NCBI GenBank assembly: GCA_001599915.1
Contig: BCIG01000005.1
Coordinates: 186,001 to 250,000, forward strand
Direction: 5' to 3'
DNA from: Symbiotaphrina buchneri
Taxonomy: Eukaryota > Ascomycota > Symbiotaphrinales > Symbiotaphrinaceae
Length of the DNA: 64,000 nt
Positions 12,170 through 22,661 of this stretch are shown here, in pieces. The first letter of the stretch is position 1; each line of letters opens with the position of its first letter. The translations under genes were made by a program, and so were the position numbers. The notes under the pieces were generated by a model. It saw only the letters and a list, made by a program, of their open reading frames with translations. It was not told the DNA's origin and made no database searches.

Positions 12170-13468
12170 TCAAAATATCGGCTCCCACCGTGACGGTATG
12201 ATCTGCTCCTCCAGGTCGCGCTTGCGTTTCTTAACGTCCATTTCACACACAACCTGGACCTCAGAATGAGAAAATTCAAATATTGAAGCGCAGCTCGGGA
12301 TGGCTTACCTTACGCCTACCTACGAAATCGTCGTAGAAGTAAAGCCAAAGCTCCTGAGCCGTGCAGTCCTCGTCCCCGTCCGTTTTGTTCTCACACGGCG
12401 GTTTCTTCTCGTCGATGACATCTGGCGACGCTTTTATCCACGGCTTAGGAACTGGCCAGTCCGAGAAGTGGAGGAATTTTGCCTCCTCCCATATCTTGAC
12501 TGGATCCCAAGGCTCCTCTTCACTGCCCAGATACTTTTTGTGGTTTTTGCTCCTGAATTCCCCCGTTAACAGATCGTAAGGCCGGTGGGGTAGGATCATG
12601 GCGTTGTCTCGGTATAGAGTGTTAACGATTTCCATGTCGTACTCGTTGCGGCCGGCGATCTCTATGGCCTTCTGGATCCTGGAAAACTCAAATTCCGATG
12701 GCTGAATGAGCACAACCTGGGAGCTGAGCACTCGGTCATCGGGATTCAGCCAGTATGCTCGGGGCATGGCCACAGGGACTTTTGGTAGGAGAAAGAGCTC
12801 ATCCATGGTCTGCAAGACGGTAGAATCGGAATCGAGACTTAGGACTCTGTCATACTGGGTCTGGTTGAAAGCGAGCAGCTTCGTAAAACTTTCGGCCCAG
12901 GTAGCTTCATCTTCTATTAGCCGTGAGCGAAGCCTAGCTCTCAGCGGTAGCTGCACTTACGATCGCCGCCTGGTCGATGCTGCACTTGTATTGCTTGCAA
13001 TTTCACACCATAGTCGTCCCGCGCCTTCCTCAGTAGTCTGGTCGAAACAGAGTTTGGGTCGTCTCCATTCGGATCAAATGTACTTGGGTATAGCATGAGT
13101 CTATCTGGCTTGCTGCCTAAACGGTGCAATATCTCGAAGAGCATGACAGAGTTGCATAGATACTCCACATTCGTGACATATTGAACGTACGCAAATCGCG
13201 ACCAGTCCACGGGGTTGATATCAAGGGATAAGGGAATATGGTAGGCAGGAGCCAGGCCATCAAATCCCCATAGATTTTGTCCCCGAAGATGTCGAGCGAG
13301 AAAGTAGAAGAGTAAAAGCAATATGAAAGCACCAAGGACCAGCCTTATCCGCTTAGAGCCGCACAGATCTGCGAGCTTGAACCGGACTGTGGTGGGCTGG
13401 GTCTGTTGATGCTCAGCACCCGAGTCCACTGGGCTGTAGCGAAATAGAGTCTGCAGCGGATAGGACAT
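12170..13468 (-). CDS. GT8-type glycosyltransferase, Gnt1-like, type II membrane
   Basis: Predicted Golgi N-acetylglucosaminyl- or glucosyltransferase of family GT8. Three exons: 13468-12961, 12913-12309, 12259-12170 (introns 47 and 49 nt), 400 aa. Seen: a short cytosolic tail, a single membrane anchor at about residues 41-60 (LVLGAFILLLLFYFLARHL), then the catalytic domain with FAYVQYVTNVEYLCNS at its start and a DxD metal/nucleotide-sugar site in LSLDSDSTVL, plus HFSDWPVPKPW and the C-terminal LYFYDDFVGRRK. The layout fits yeast Gnt1 and related fungal nucleotide-diphospho-sugar transferases. The first intron splits a Gln codon before DEATWAESF. An alternative acceptor 6 nt inside exon 3 would remove two residues. 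Donor and acceptor specificity cannot be read from sequence. Confidence 0.85.
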
Positions 13469-14597
13469 ATTTGAAAAGCAAAGAATCTAGAGGAAGTTCT
13501 CTTTTATGAAAATCATAAAAGCTTCATGACATAGGATTCATCGTAAGGTGAATGACCAGTGCGTAGCTTGTCTGAAGGAATCTCTCGGAAGGTTGGAACG
13601 CAGCGCGCATCCCACTGCACCCTGCATCGTGCCAGTAATATTGCAGAACCCTGTTGAGTGCTGATGGGGGTTGGTTACACAACATCTGCAGGCAGAACTT
13701 CTGGTTTGTTGACGACCTGCGGGCGGCACAAGGACCGGTTAGTACCCTGCAAGCCCGGTGGGGGCCGTAATCCACGCCGACTGCGAATGGCCCTCTGAAT
13801 CACTCCGTACAAAGCTGCGGCGTCGATACTGTTCCAGGTACGCAGATTATATGTTTGGCAGGTGTGATATGTCACAAACGGAGCCAATGATCTGACGCTT
13901 CGCAGGGAGCAGTATGTTAACCCTTGAGAGCCTGGCAGCAAAATACAATTCGGACACCCCAAGCGAGGTCTAGGCGCTTAGGCATTGTTTGTGGGGTCCG
14001 TCTCGCATATATTGATGGCATTATGGGGATTCGGGGTCGAAAGGAATACACACCATAAGAAACTGGGTGTTCGTGTGTCTGAACTATTTTGCCAACAGAC
14101 TCGTCTAGATGCTATGAAAATGCTTGCGAGTACAATACCTTGCATTGTCGAACAATAAGGAGTTCACTTCAACACTTGGTTGCACAGTATGAAACAGTAT
14201 GCAGAGATCCCGTGTTAGCTGCTATGCATCTTCTCTCACGTTGGACCACGAGACGTCTATTTCAGCGTGGCAATATGACGATACCAATGCTCGAATCTCA
14301 TTTGTGCGCTCACCCACACGGGAACTGTAGGCTGTGCCACAATCAGCCTTGGGGGCCGCAGGGTGCTATCACTCTTCCTTGCAACATGCACAGTTTGAGG
14401 GGGGCTTGCACTCCATACTCCATAATGCTCCCCAATATGCGGCTCCCCAGGGACTCCCCAGCCTTGTGCGGTATTATTTCATGAGGGTCTTCATCGCCCA
14501 AGCTCTCCTTTCTCGCAGGTCGTCGTCAAATCTTACTTCATGAGTATATCAGTGTGGTTTGCGGAGTCTTCTTTCAAATCGTTTCGTCCTTGACACT
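13469..14597. other. Divergent intergenic region
   Basis: 1.1 kb between the starts of the GT8 gene (-) and the aspartic-protease-like gene (+), so it should carry both promoters. The open frames seen here are short, lack recognisable segments and mostly start without ATG. No gene supported. Confidence 0.45.
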
Positions 14598-16271
14598 ATG
14601 AATTGGCTTTGGAGACTCGTTTTGTTTGTAGCCTTCCTGGGTGTGCAGGTGGCTTCAGGCCAACCAACCCCTATTGCTGTGTCCTGGGCAAATGAGGGAT
14701 TCGGTCCTGATGGTCCATGGCACGCGGTTCAAGTCGGTCTCGGAACTCCAGCACAAACGATTTCACTCTATCCTGGCTTGACTTACCAGTCCAACATACT
14801 ATCTTCCCTGGTATGTGATAATGGAACGTTCACCAACACCTGCTCTTCGGGCGATGGCGGAGCATACGATCTTCAGGACTCTAGCTCAGCCGACAACAGC
14901 TCTATATCATTCGGACGCCGAGCTTCGGTGAACTTAGATGACCTGATGCCATATGGCGAGGCGGTTGCCGACACTGGGATGGACGACGTCGCTTTCAGTT
15001 TCAACCAGCGTACCATAATGGTGCCGAATGTCAGCCTCACTGTTGCCACATCCGCTTGGAGTGTTTATCCGAATGGAGATAGGTACTCGATCACACTTGG
15101 GACGTTCTCCCTTGGAGCCCCAGCCGCCGCTCAAGTTTTCCATGTGGATGGCAGCAACGTTACTTATGACGCAGCTATCATCCCTGGTTGGTTGTACAAC
15201 CAGAGCGAAACACCGTCTAACTCCTTTGGTCTACATATTGGTTCTGTCAACATGGGCATACCGCCTTCCTTTTGGCTTGGTGGATATGAACAAGACCGTG
15301 TCCTGGGACCAGTGGCGACGCTTGACTCCAGCAACGAGTTTATCATTGATCTCTCTGATATCGGGATTAACGTTACACAAGGGGAATCTCCGTTTAACCC
15401 TCCATCTTCGTCGGGGCTTCTGAAAGGGATGAATCAAACAATGGGACCATCTATACCCGTCTTCATCAATCCTGCCATGCCTTATATGCTCCTACCCAAC
15501 AGCACTTGTCAAGCTATAGCGGCTCAGCTTCCGGTGGACTATGACTGGGACACTAATCTTTACTTCTGGAGGACCGGAGACCCACTCTACCAGAAGATCA
15601 TTACTTCGCCTTCGTACCTGTATTTCGTGTTCCAATATGGCGTCTCGTTGAGCATGAACATTAATGTTCCGTTCTCGTTGTTAGATTTGACACTGGATGT
15701 CCCGCTCACCACATCTCCAAAGCCTTACTTCCCCTGCTTCCCCACTGATGGTCAGTACATGCTGGGAAGAGCCTTCCTGCAAGCTGCGTTCCTAGGCGCA
15801 AACTGGATTCCGGGCAACTTCACGTGGTTCCTGGCTCAAGCACCGGGTCCGAACTTCGCCCAATCATCTGAACCGCCTCCTGTACCTATCGTGGGGAATG
15901 CAACCAGTGTGTCGCCGTCCACAGACATCTCTTGGAATGATACCTGGAATTCGGTCTGGACCCCGATTCTCCCGTCGAATGCCACCAAGCCCACGCCAAC
16001 TTCAAAGTCAGGCGGCCTCAGCACTGGTGCAGAGGCTGGCATTGGGGTCGCTTGTGCAATCGTGGGCCTTGCAATTATCTGTGGCCTCGTGCTCTTCTTC
16101 CTACGGCGCCGGAAGAGGCGAGCAGGCTTTCCGCCAGACCCCCCTGAAGGGGTCTACCACGACAGTCGGAAATCGCCAGCACAAAAGCCTGAAGGCGAAA
16201 GACCGGGCTCAGTTGACGGCTATCCGATCGAGATGGCCTCACGCGATTCCCCACATGAACTACAGGCATGA
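14598..16271 (+). CDS. Membrane-anchored aspartic-protease-fold protein lacking catalytic Asp
   Basis: Single exon, 557 aa from the ATG at 14598; the frame extends upstream only through a non-ATG codon. Seen: signal peptide (MNWLWRLVLFVAFLGVQVASG); a pepsin-like A1 fold with VQVGLGTPAQTISLYPG where the family has the first DTG; flap-like and GGYEQDRVLGP segments; FINPAMPYMLLP where the family has the second DTG; GRAFLQAAFLGANW near the fold's end; many NxS/T sites; a Thr/Pro/Ser stalk; one membrane helix from about residue 480 (GVACAIVGLAIICGLVLFFL) followed by RRRKRR; and a disordered cytosolic tail. Both catalytic Asp positions are replaced (Tyr-Pro-Gly and Asn-Pro-Ala), so proteolysis is unlikely. 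Inference: a surface protein with a binding or sensing role. Similar inactive A1 proteins are common in filamentous ascomycetes. Confidence 0.85.
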   Translation: MNWLWRLVLFVAFLGVQVASGQPTPIAVSWANEGFGPDGPWHAVQVGLGTPAQTISLYPGLTYQSNILSSLVCDNGTFTNTCSSGDGGAYDLQDSSSADNSSISFGRRASVNLDDLMPYGEAVADTGMDDVAFSFNQRTIMVPNVSLTVATSAWSVYPNGDRYSITLGTFSLGAPAAAQVFHVDGSNVTYDAAIIPGWLYNQSETPSNSFGLHIGSVNMGIPPSFWLGGYEQDRVLGPVATLDSSNEFIIDLSDIGINVTQGESPFNPPSSSGLLKGMNQTMGPSIPVFINPAMPYMLLPNSTCQAIAAQLPVDYDWDTNLYFWRTGDPLYQKIITSPSYLYFVFQYGVSLSMNINVPFSLLDLTLDVPLTTSPKPYFPCFPTDGQYMLGRAFLQAAFLGANWIPGNFTWFLAQAPGPNFAQSSEPPPVPIVGNATSVSPSTDISWNDTWNSVWTPILPSNATKPTPTSKSGGLSTGAEAGIGVACAIVGLAIICGLVLFFLRRRKRRAGFPPDPPEGVYHDSRKSPAQKPEGERPGSVDGYPIEMASRDSPHELQA

Positions 16272-17508
16272 AAGAAAGTTGATTGTTCTTGTTCCTCAAC
16301 GCGTGTTTGAACCCCCTTATCTGTCATTTTATGGGCATTGTGAAGCAAGGTATCCGCGGTACTTTGATAGTCCAGTATACACAATATTACGTGTCTCGCA
16401 TGATTCAAGTCCCGCTAAAGTATGTTCCTGCAGATGTGTTCTGCAGATGTGAGAGATTGCTGCAAACAATTGCATAGAGAAATAAAGTTCTCAAGTAATG
16501 GATATTTATCCAAGAATACTGCATACCTACCCTGGATCCCAGCATGACATTGAGGTAGAGCATAGAAAACCTTAGGAAACAATCTGACATTGCCAGGTAC
16601 AGATTCATCTACGATACTCTTGATCATATAAGCGTGAGATAGCAGACCAGATTCACGGACTTAGGACAGCAGATCAGTTCAGGGGCTAGTAATCCGAGTA
16701 AGCGAAAGCCACATTATTTTACCCCTGAAGTTATGAAAGCTTCCGAGACAACTCTGCCTTTCGGCCGACTAGCCGAGGAGATCTTTGGGCCGCTAACAAC
16801 GGCATCAGGCTCCGCGGCCTCAGATGTTCGTCTCTGCGGTATGAATACTGTACAAGTAGATAACAGTATTGTAGAGTAGTGTGCACGGGATGCAACATAA
16901 GGTACATCGGCTTATGGAGTACAATAATGGCTACTCCTCACAGAGATAGGGAGTACTCACAGCTGAGACATTTGCTTGCATTGCGGACGAATCGGAGATA
17001 TACTTTGTTCGCTGGTACCGTTGGTATGCATCGTAGCTGTATGCAGATTAAGCGTGGGTAGGCCGATCAGGCAATGCTGCAACGGACTATGAATTGGATG
17101 CAAATTAGCGCTGATTAAAAGAAATAATCTCTCTGCAGTCACCCTAGGAAGATTCAGGTGGAGCTGGTCTGCTCTTTATGCAATGAATAAACAGGAGTGA
17201 CAGCTTACGGAGTGGAGCCGTACCAGCAAGCCAGTAATCGTACGCGGACTAGCTTACCCGAGGTCGCCTGTGATCGAAGAATCGCGAATGCCATCCTCTC
17301 CCATCCTTCTCCCATCCATATCGCACCTGCATCCCCACTTCACGCTACTGGCGTACAAGATCAATGTCCTTCAGCCATCACGTCCTGGGCTATAACACAT
17401 ACAAGGGAAGCCTGGCCCCCTGGGTCTGACTTCCTACCTATCTCCTAAGAATTGAGAACTATCTTTGCCTACCGTCGCTCCCCGCTCGGATCATCAACTT
17501 GACAAACG
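16272..17508. other. Intergenic region upstream of SGT1
   Basis: 1.2 kb between two plus-strand genes, AT-rich at about 16330-16620. It should hold the 3' end of the protease-like gene and the SGT1 promoter. No gene or RNA supported. Confidence 0.45.
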
Positions 17509-18840
17509 ATGGACCACGCTTCACGCGGGGCAGCCGCTCTCGCAGCAGGCAATTACGCTGATGCTGCTGCCCACTACGACAAAGCCATCGCCAGTTCACC
17601 CACAGCAGTCGACTACTATCTCAAGCGCTCCATAGTCCACCAGCGATCCAACCCCGCCAAGCATGACAAGGCATTATCGGATGCGGAGACGGCCCTCGTG
17701 TTGGCAAAGAACAGGCAAAAGCGAGAGCTCATTGCGCAGGCTCAGCTGAGGCGGGCCATTGCCCTCTTCAGTCTCGAGCAGTACGGAAACGCAAAGTTCT
17801 GTTTTGATCTTGTCAAGAAGCTCAATCCGAACGAGAAGAGCATCATCATGTGGGAGGCCAAAACCGAAACGAAGCTCAAGGCATTACCTGAAGATGACGA
17901 CGCAAGGAAGGTTACTATAAAAGAGATTCCGGATGTCAAAGTCCCCACGGCGGATTCAAAGCCTGTAGAGGAGGAGCAACCGACGACCAACCCAATACTG
18001 GACCCTCAACAGCCAGACGTCAAACTGCCCGCTAGATCTCAGTCCGAACCGAAGAAACCAAACTCCGCCCAATCACCAATCAGCAAAGTCCGACACGAGT
18101 GGTATCAGACCTCAGAAAACGTCGTCATCTCTCTCTTCGCCAAGGGAGTGCCAAAAGACAAAACCACCGTAGAGATCCACGAGCGATCGGTGAGTTGCAA
18201 ATTCCTGTCGGGCTTGCTATTAAAGAAGGGGAACGAGCTCATGCCGCAGATCTCAATCTCCTTCTGCCTGCCGGCCGCCTCCAACTTCGTCTTTCACCTC
18301 GAACCGCTTTACGCTCCGGTCATTCCGGACAAGTCTAGCTATGCGATCCTCTCCACCAAGATTGAGATAACTCTCAAGAAGGCCAGGCCCGGTCAGAAAT
18401 GGGCATCGTTAGAAGCACCGGATAATGCGACTGCAACCGACACGGCAACAGCCAATCCTACCCCGTCCCCAGACCCGGTTCAGAAGGCGAGCCCCGCTGC
18501 CAGCAACAGCCAGCCTCCGCAATACCCCACCTCGTCCCGGACGGGGCCCAAGAACTGGGATAAGATCGCCTCAGAGCTCACAACGCGGCCCAAGAAACCG
18601 GACGGCGGTGACGGTATGGACGGGCCCGCGGACGACGTCGACGAGGAAGAAGGTGACGCGGTCAATGGCTTCTTCAAGAAGTTGTACGCCAACGCGGACC
18701 CGGATACGCGGCGGGCGATGATCAAGTCGTATCAGGAGTCGAACGGGACGGCGCTCTCGACCAATTGGCAGGAGGTCAGCAAGGGCCGCGTGGACACGAG
18801 TCCTCCGGACGGCATGGTGGCCAAGAAATGGGATGACTGA
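17509..18840 (+). CDS. SGT1: SGT1 co-chaperone (TPR-CS-SGS)
   Basis: Adaptor between Hsp90 and SCF/kinetochore clients. Single exon, 443 aa. Domains seen in order: TPR repeats at about residues 1-115 (SRGAAALAAGNYADAAAHY); an acidic/Pro linker; a CS domain from about residue 197 (VRHEWYQTSENVVISLFAKG) through PVIPDKSSYAILSTKIEITL; a disordered Thr/Pro linker; and the SGS domain at the C-terminus (GPKNWDKIASEL, then GFFKKLYANADPDTRRAMIK and ALSTNWQEVSKGRV, ending GMVAKKWDD). Length and order match fungal Sgt1. The ATG at 17509 is the first in frame. Confidence 0.95.
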   Translation: MDHASRGAAALAAGNYADAAAHYDKAIASSPTAVDYYLKRSIVHQRSNPAKHDKALSDAETALVLAKNRQKRELIAQAQLRRAIALFSLEQYGNAKFCFDLVKKLNPNEKSIIMWEAKTETKLKALPEDDDARKVTIKEIPDVKVPTADSKPVEEEQPTTNPILDPQQPDVKLPARSQSEPKKPNSAQSPISKVRHEWYQTSENVVISLFAKGVPKDKTTVEIHERSVSCKFLSGLLLKKGNELMPQISISFCLPAASNFVFHLEPLYAPVIPDKSSYAILSTKIEITLKKARPGQKWASLEAPDNATATDTATANPTPSPDPVQKASPAASNSQPPQYPTSSRTGPKNWDKIASELTTRPKKPDGGDGMDGPADDVDEEEGDAVNGFFKKLYANADPDTRRAMIKSYQESNGTALSTNWQEVSKGRVDTSPPDGMVAKKWDD

Positions 18841-19140
18841 GCTGTGGATCGGCGTGCATGGAGTTTTGCGTTTGAAACGTGCGCTCTTTTCTTCGCATGG
18901 AACTGGCTTACTCATGAGATGACACGAACTTGACCGCAAATTGCATCTGTGGCGTACTGGGGAGGTTTACGGCGCGCGGCATAGTCATTGCACTCTGTGC
19001 AGTCCTTTAGCTTCGAGTGCTTGATGGCACAATGGCCTTTCTAATGACGCAAATCATGAGTCCTAACTTTATTTCTGCTCCAGTTCCTATCTACAAGTGA
19101 TCTTGCGGTACGCTCGAATATAGACAAATGTAGCATCTAC
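18841..19140. other. Convergent 3' region of SGT1 and mannanase
   Basis: 300 nt between two converging genes; no gene seen. Confidence 0.4.
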
Positions 19141-20652
19141 TCAGAGGTAAGTATACTCAGCCACCGGACCGGGACAAGGCACGGCCGGCAGGTAGCTCCC
19201 GACCGTCTCGTTCATCATGGCGAAGAAATGCTCTCTGACAAGCGCAATTTGCGTATTATTCTGGACGGTATTCGCCGGGTTTCCATACTGCAGGGTATAG
19301 CCATCAGAGTGATTGACATAGCGCGTACAATCGGGCACATCATGCATGAACAAGCTCCAGAAGAGGTCACCGACGACTACCGGCGCCGAGGTATTCTGGC
19401 GGTCCTCGATGGCGGCGTAGAAGGACGGCAGGCTGGCGGCGGACGGGTCGTTCCCCGTCCAGTCGTACTCGCCGACAAGGTAGGCCTTTTGTTCGGCGGC
19501 GGAGGCGACGAGCGCGATGTCCACTGCTAGCTTGGTTATGTTGGGCGGGTAGAAGTGGTCGGAGAAGATATCGATGCTGGGGACGGATAGGTGTGTGGCG
19601 TTGACGCCGTATGTGCCGTCGATGACGAGCTTGTTCGGGCCGAGCTGCTTGATGAAGGACTGTGCGGAGTGGTTGGTGGGTCTGTATGTTTGAGAGTTCA
19701 AGAGATATTGGGGGGTGGCGTACTGAGATCTCTGTTGTCCACGCCATGGGTACGTCCATATCGCCGAAGATTGGTCCGCCGAGCTCGTTGCCCGTTTCGT
19801 AGGCGAATATCGTGGGGTCTTCGGCGTAGCTAAGGCCGGTGTATGGGTTGACGTGCGTCAGAAGGTGTTCAATGTAGTTCTTAAAATCCTGCAGGATCGT
19901 CGCGTTGTTGTAGAATTCCATGACTTGGGGGTCTCTGTTTTCCTGTTATAACAAACTCCAGTTCATCAATGGCGTCAGACTGACACTATCGAGTAGCTTG
20001 CGCTGCTGATATTGATGCCCCTGAATCGGAGAAAGTCGTATTTCCCTCCGTGGTAATAGTCCTTCATTGATCAGCTTGCAGTTAGCTAACCACTGAAACT
20101 GCCTACATAGTTGTCAATAAGGGGTGCCATTATGCGCAAGCCATGCTGCCGAGCTTGGAACACGGCCCAGTCGATCGTAGCAAACCCCTGTTCATTATAT
20201 ACGCCCAGCGCTGGCATGACACTTAGCGGGTTGCCCACGCTGACACCCAGGGTCTGGCTTCGGATGAGATGCGCGCCCATTGTTTGCAGCGTGTTCATCA
20301 CCTCAGTGATCCTCCCGAACGTAGGGTAACTAGCATTAAAGGGCGGATAGAACGGCTGCCCAGCTGGAGGAATGACATTTTCGTCCAAACCCAACCAGTA
20401 TACATTTGCGCCCTGAGCAGTCCAAGGCGCGCCATTGAGCCACAACTCGGATCCTTGACGGTAGATGTATGAATTCCGGTCGAGCTGGACAGCCAATGGC
20501 TCGACCAAGGACTGTAATATCTGTTGGGTAATAGGAAGACTCGGCAGGCCTTGAAGGGCGGACTGCACGCAAGATAGGATGGGCTGGACCAGGGAAGACC
20601 CTGGTACCTGCGCAGCGGTCAATGCAGCAAAAAGGAGAAAGAGTGGTCGCAT
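19141..20652 (-). CDS. Secreted GH5 mannan endo-1,4-beta-mannosidase
   Basis: Predicted extracellular endo-mannanase acting on beta-1,4-mannans. Four phase-0 exons: 20652-20107, 20061-19987, 19942-19724, 19659-19141 (introns 45, 44 and 64 nt), 452 aa. Seen: signal peptide MRPLFLLFAALTAAQVPGSS; a long linker of about 50 residues; WLNGAPWTAQGANVYWLGLD opening the barrel; HLIRSQTLGVSVG; DYYHGGKYDFLRFRGINI; FAYETGNELGGP carrying the acid/base Glu after Asn; DIFSDHFYPPN; and KAYLVGEYDWTG carrying the nucleophile Glu. The active site looks complete. The last intron was set so that TEIS joins SFIKQLGPNK; a nearer AG would break the frame. No carbohydrate-binding module is seen. It shares a divergent 1-kb upstream region with the next gene. 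Confidence 0.87.
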
Positions 20653-21691
20653 GTTAGAGAGACGAGATGTGGAAGTTGACGATTAGGAGATGAAATAGAA
20701 AGTAACAATTGTCATAGCAGACAAAGCGAAATGGATTTATAGGAAATACGGTGAGAGGCGGGCCAGCGTGAGCGAACGATCACGCATCCCCGCACTTTTA
20801 CCAGATGGAGCTATACGGTCCGTAGCCTGGGTAGTAGTAATTGGAACGGCATGTTGTAGGTCGACGCTCGGCAATGGGTTAAATAAGGGGAGAAACTAGG
20901 CCCTGAGAGTGATGATGATAGAATGGCGGATAAAGAGCGTGAGCGGGGAAGATGAAGAGGAAGGGGAGACGAAGGATGAAATATTCAAGGGAGCCGAAAG
21001 ATAAACATGCGTAAACATGCTAAACATGGTGAATCTGGGGAAACGCATCGGAGGCACAGTTGCCGTGTCCCGATGGGGAGAAAGAGATCGTCTGGATGAT
21101 TCAGCAATTAGTCAGGACATTGTTTTCGCAAGAATTACCACATCAAGGGAATCTTGCGAGGCATATCCAAAGGAGGAAGAGAGCGTCGAGGCAGATGGAG
21201 GAGAGGATCATCAACGGTCGAAGAGTGATCTAAGGTCCTGTTTGTCTTCATTTTCGGGGTTGATGCTGTTGCTGCTGCTCCCACTGCCGCCCTATGGAGG
21301 CTGCGCAGCCGAGTATATTTTTCCTTTTATCTCAGCGGACCAGAGCAAGAAGATAAGATAGATATATTGGCGGGGACGTGGTAGCCAGAGACAGTCGGTC
21401 CTTGTGGTTGTCCGTTCCGACCTGAGCTCATGCCAACATCCTGTGGACCTATCCTATCCTGTCATTGATTGCATACCCATCTCCTCAGTCAATTCGCATC
21501 TCCGTCTGCTTTTGGTGTTGCTACTGTGGCTTGTTACATTGTGGGGGTTGCAGCCGCCAATACTTTCTCCTTAGGGGCCCCCACATGTGAAAGCCAGCCT
21601 CGAATCAGGTTCCATTCCTCTTGTTCTTTTACGGCCGGGGGCATATATATATCCTTATCTACATATTTCCTTCCCGGGGGGAGACAAAACC
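20653..21691. other. Divergent intergenic region
   Basis: 1 kb between the mannanase (-) and the hydrolase-like gene (+), carrying both promoters. A CATATATATATCC run at about 21641-21653 lies about 40-50 nt before the plus-strand ATG. A 114-codon frame at 21017-21361 (+) has no recognisable protein features and is not called. Confidence 0.45.
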
Positions 21692-22432
21692 ATGCCTCCG
21701 CCGCGAGCCGCCGCTCCGCGAATGCCGGAGAGGTCGGACTTCGACTCGAACATCGTCTTCTCGCTCGTGCCGCCTCCGGCGTCGCAGCCGGCCACTAACA
21801 TCCTGGTCCTGCTGCACGGCTTGGGTGACACCCACGACTCCTTCGTCAGCCTCGCCCGGAACATGGCCCTACCCGAGACGGCCTGCCTCGTGCTCCGCGG
21901 GCCTGCGCCACTGCCCTTCGACCTCGGCGGCTTCCACTGGGGCGACGACATCGTCTTCGACCAAGCCTCCGGCCGCATGGACTACGACACAGGCTTCCAG
22001 AAGTCCACCCGCCTGCTGGCCGACGACGTCGTCCGCAAGGTCCTGCTCGACAAGTGTGGCTTCCGGAAACGCGAGATCCTCTTCTTCGGCTTTGGCCAGG
22101 GCGGCATGCTCGGCCTCGCCGTGGCGGCGAACGAGGATGGCGAGTTTGGCGGTGTCATCTCCATCGGCGGGCCTCTACCTTCCTCCGTCCACGTCTCGAG
22201 GAAGGCTCGCACGCCCGTTCTCGTGCTCGGAGGTTCGACCAACTCTCTCATCTCGCAGTCGGATGTCAGCAGACTCAATGATGCGTTCGACTTTGTTTGG
22301 TATTTCAAGTGGAGGAAATCAGGCGACGGCATGCCCTCGAATCGCGAGGAGATGATGCCCATCATGCAGTTCTTCGGTCGAAGGCTGCGGAGCAGGAAGG
22401 GTGTTCCAGACGGTGCGGTAGAGGTGACTTAA
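21692..22432 (+). CDS. Carboxylesterase/phospholipase-fold protein without nucleophile Ser
   Basis: Single exon, 246 aa from the ATG at 21692; the frame also stays open upstream, but that part looks like leader sequence. Alpha/beta-hydrolase fold of the phospholipase/carboxylesterase family: NILVLLHGLGDTHDSFVSLA (oxyanion-hole HGLGD), LVLRGPAPLPFDLGGFHWGD, then FFGFGQGGMLGLAVA. The nucleophile elbow is normally G-[FH]-S-Q-G-G; here the Ser position is Gly. An Asp remains in the later STNSLISQSD stretch, but the expected catalytic His near the C-terminus is not obvious (SNREEMMPIMQFFGRRL). As I recall, fungal relatives share GFGQGG, so this would be an old non-catalytic branch rather than a new mutation. 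Role unknown. Confidence 0.8.
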   Translation: MPPPRAAAPRMPERSDFDSNIVFSLVPPPASQPATNILVLLHGLGDTHDSFVSLARNMALPETACLVLRGPAPLPFDLGGFHWGDDIVFDQASGRMDYDTGFQKSTRLLADDVVRKVLLDKCGFRKREILFFGFGQGGMLGLAVAANEDGEFGGVISIGGPLPSSVHVSRKARTPVLVLGGSTNSLISQSDVSRLNDAFDFVWYFKWRKSGDGMPSNREEMMPIMQFFGRRLRSRKGVPDGAVEVT

Positions 22433-22661
22433 GTCTTGATCTATAGCCATGTACATGTTGAATCTCGAGCGTTAGATCTGCTGTCCATAGGGCTGGGGGA
22501 AAGGACGGCGCAGTGTTGGCATGTCTATAGCACACCTCAAGGGACCAGTTCAAGATTATTCAACTGTTCGTCAATTGTAAGCCCGCGGAGGGGCGCTACC
22601 CCCGGAGGGGCACTCTATATAATGGTAACGACAGTAAGAGCTTGGGGCCATCACCCCCCAT

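Noticed and set aside
14559-14597. Upstream extension of the protease-like protein
   Set aside because: Starts at TTG; the ATG at 14598 directly precedes a good signal peptide. The same reasoning removed extensions at 24810-24818 and 47266-47325.
213-20652. A secondary-metabolite cluster around the oxidosqualene cyclase
   Set aside because: The flanking genes are housekeeping or catabolic (auxilin, URC4, GT8, SGT1, mannanase); there is no P450, acetyltransferase or dehydrogenase nearby, and the cyclase has the lanosterol-type C-terminal block.
21621-22355. 244-codon alternate plus frame over the carboxylesterase-fold gene
   Set aside because: Arg/Ser/Thr-rich text produced by the GC-rich third positions of the real frame.
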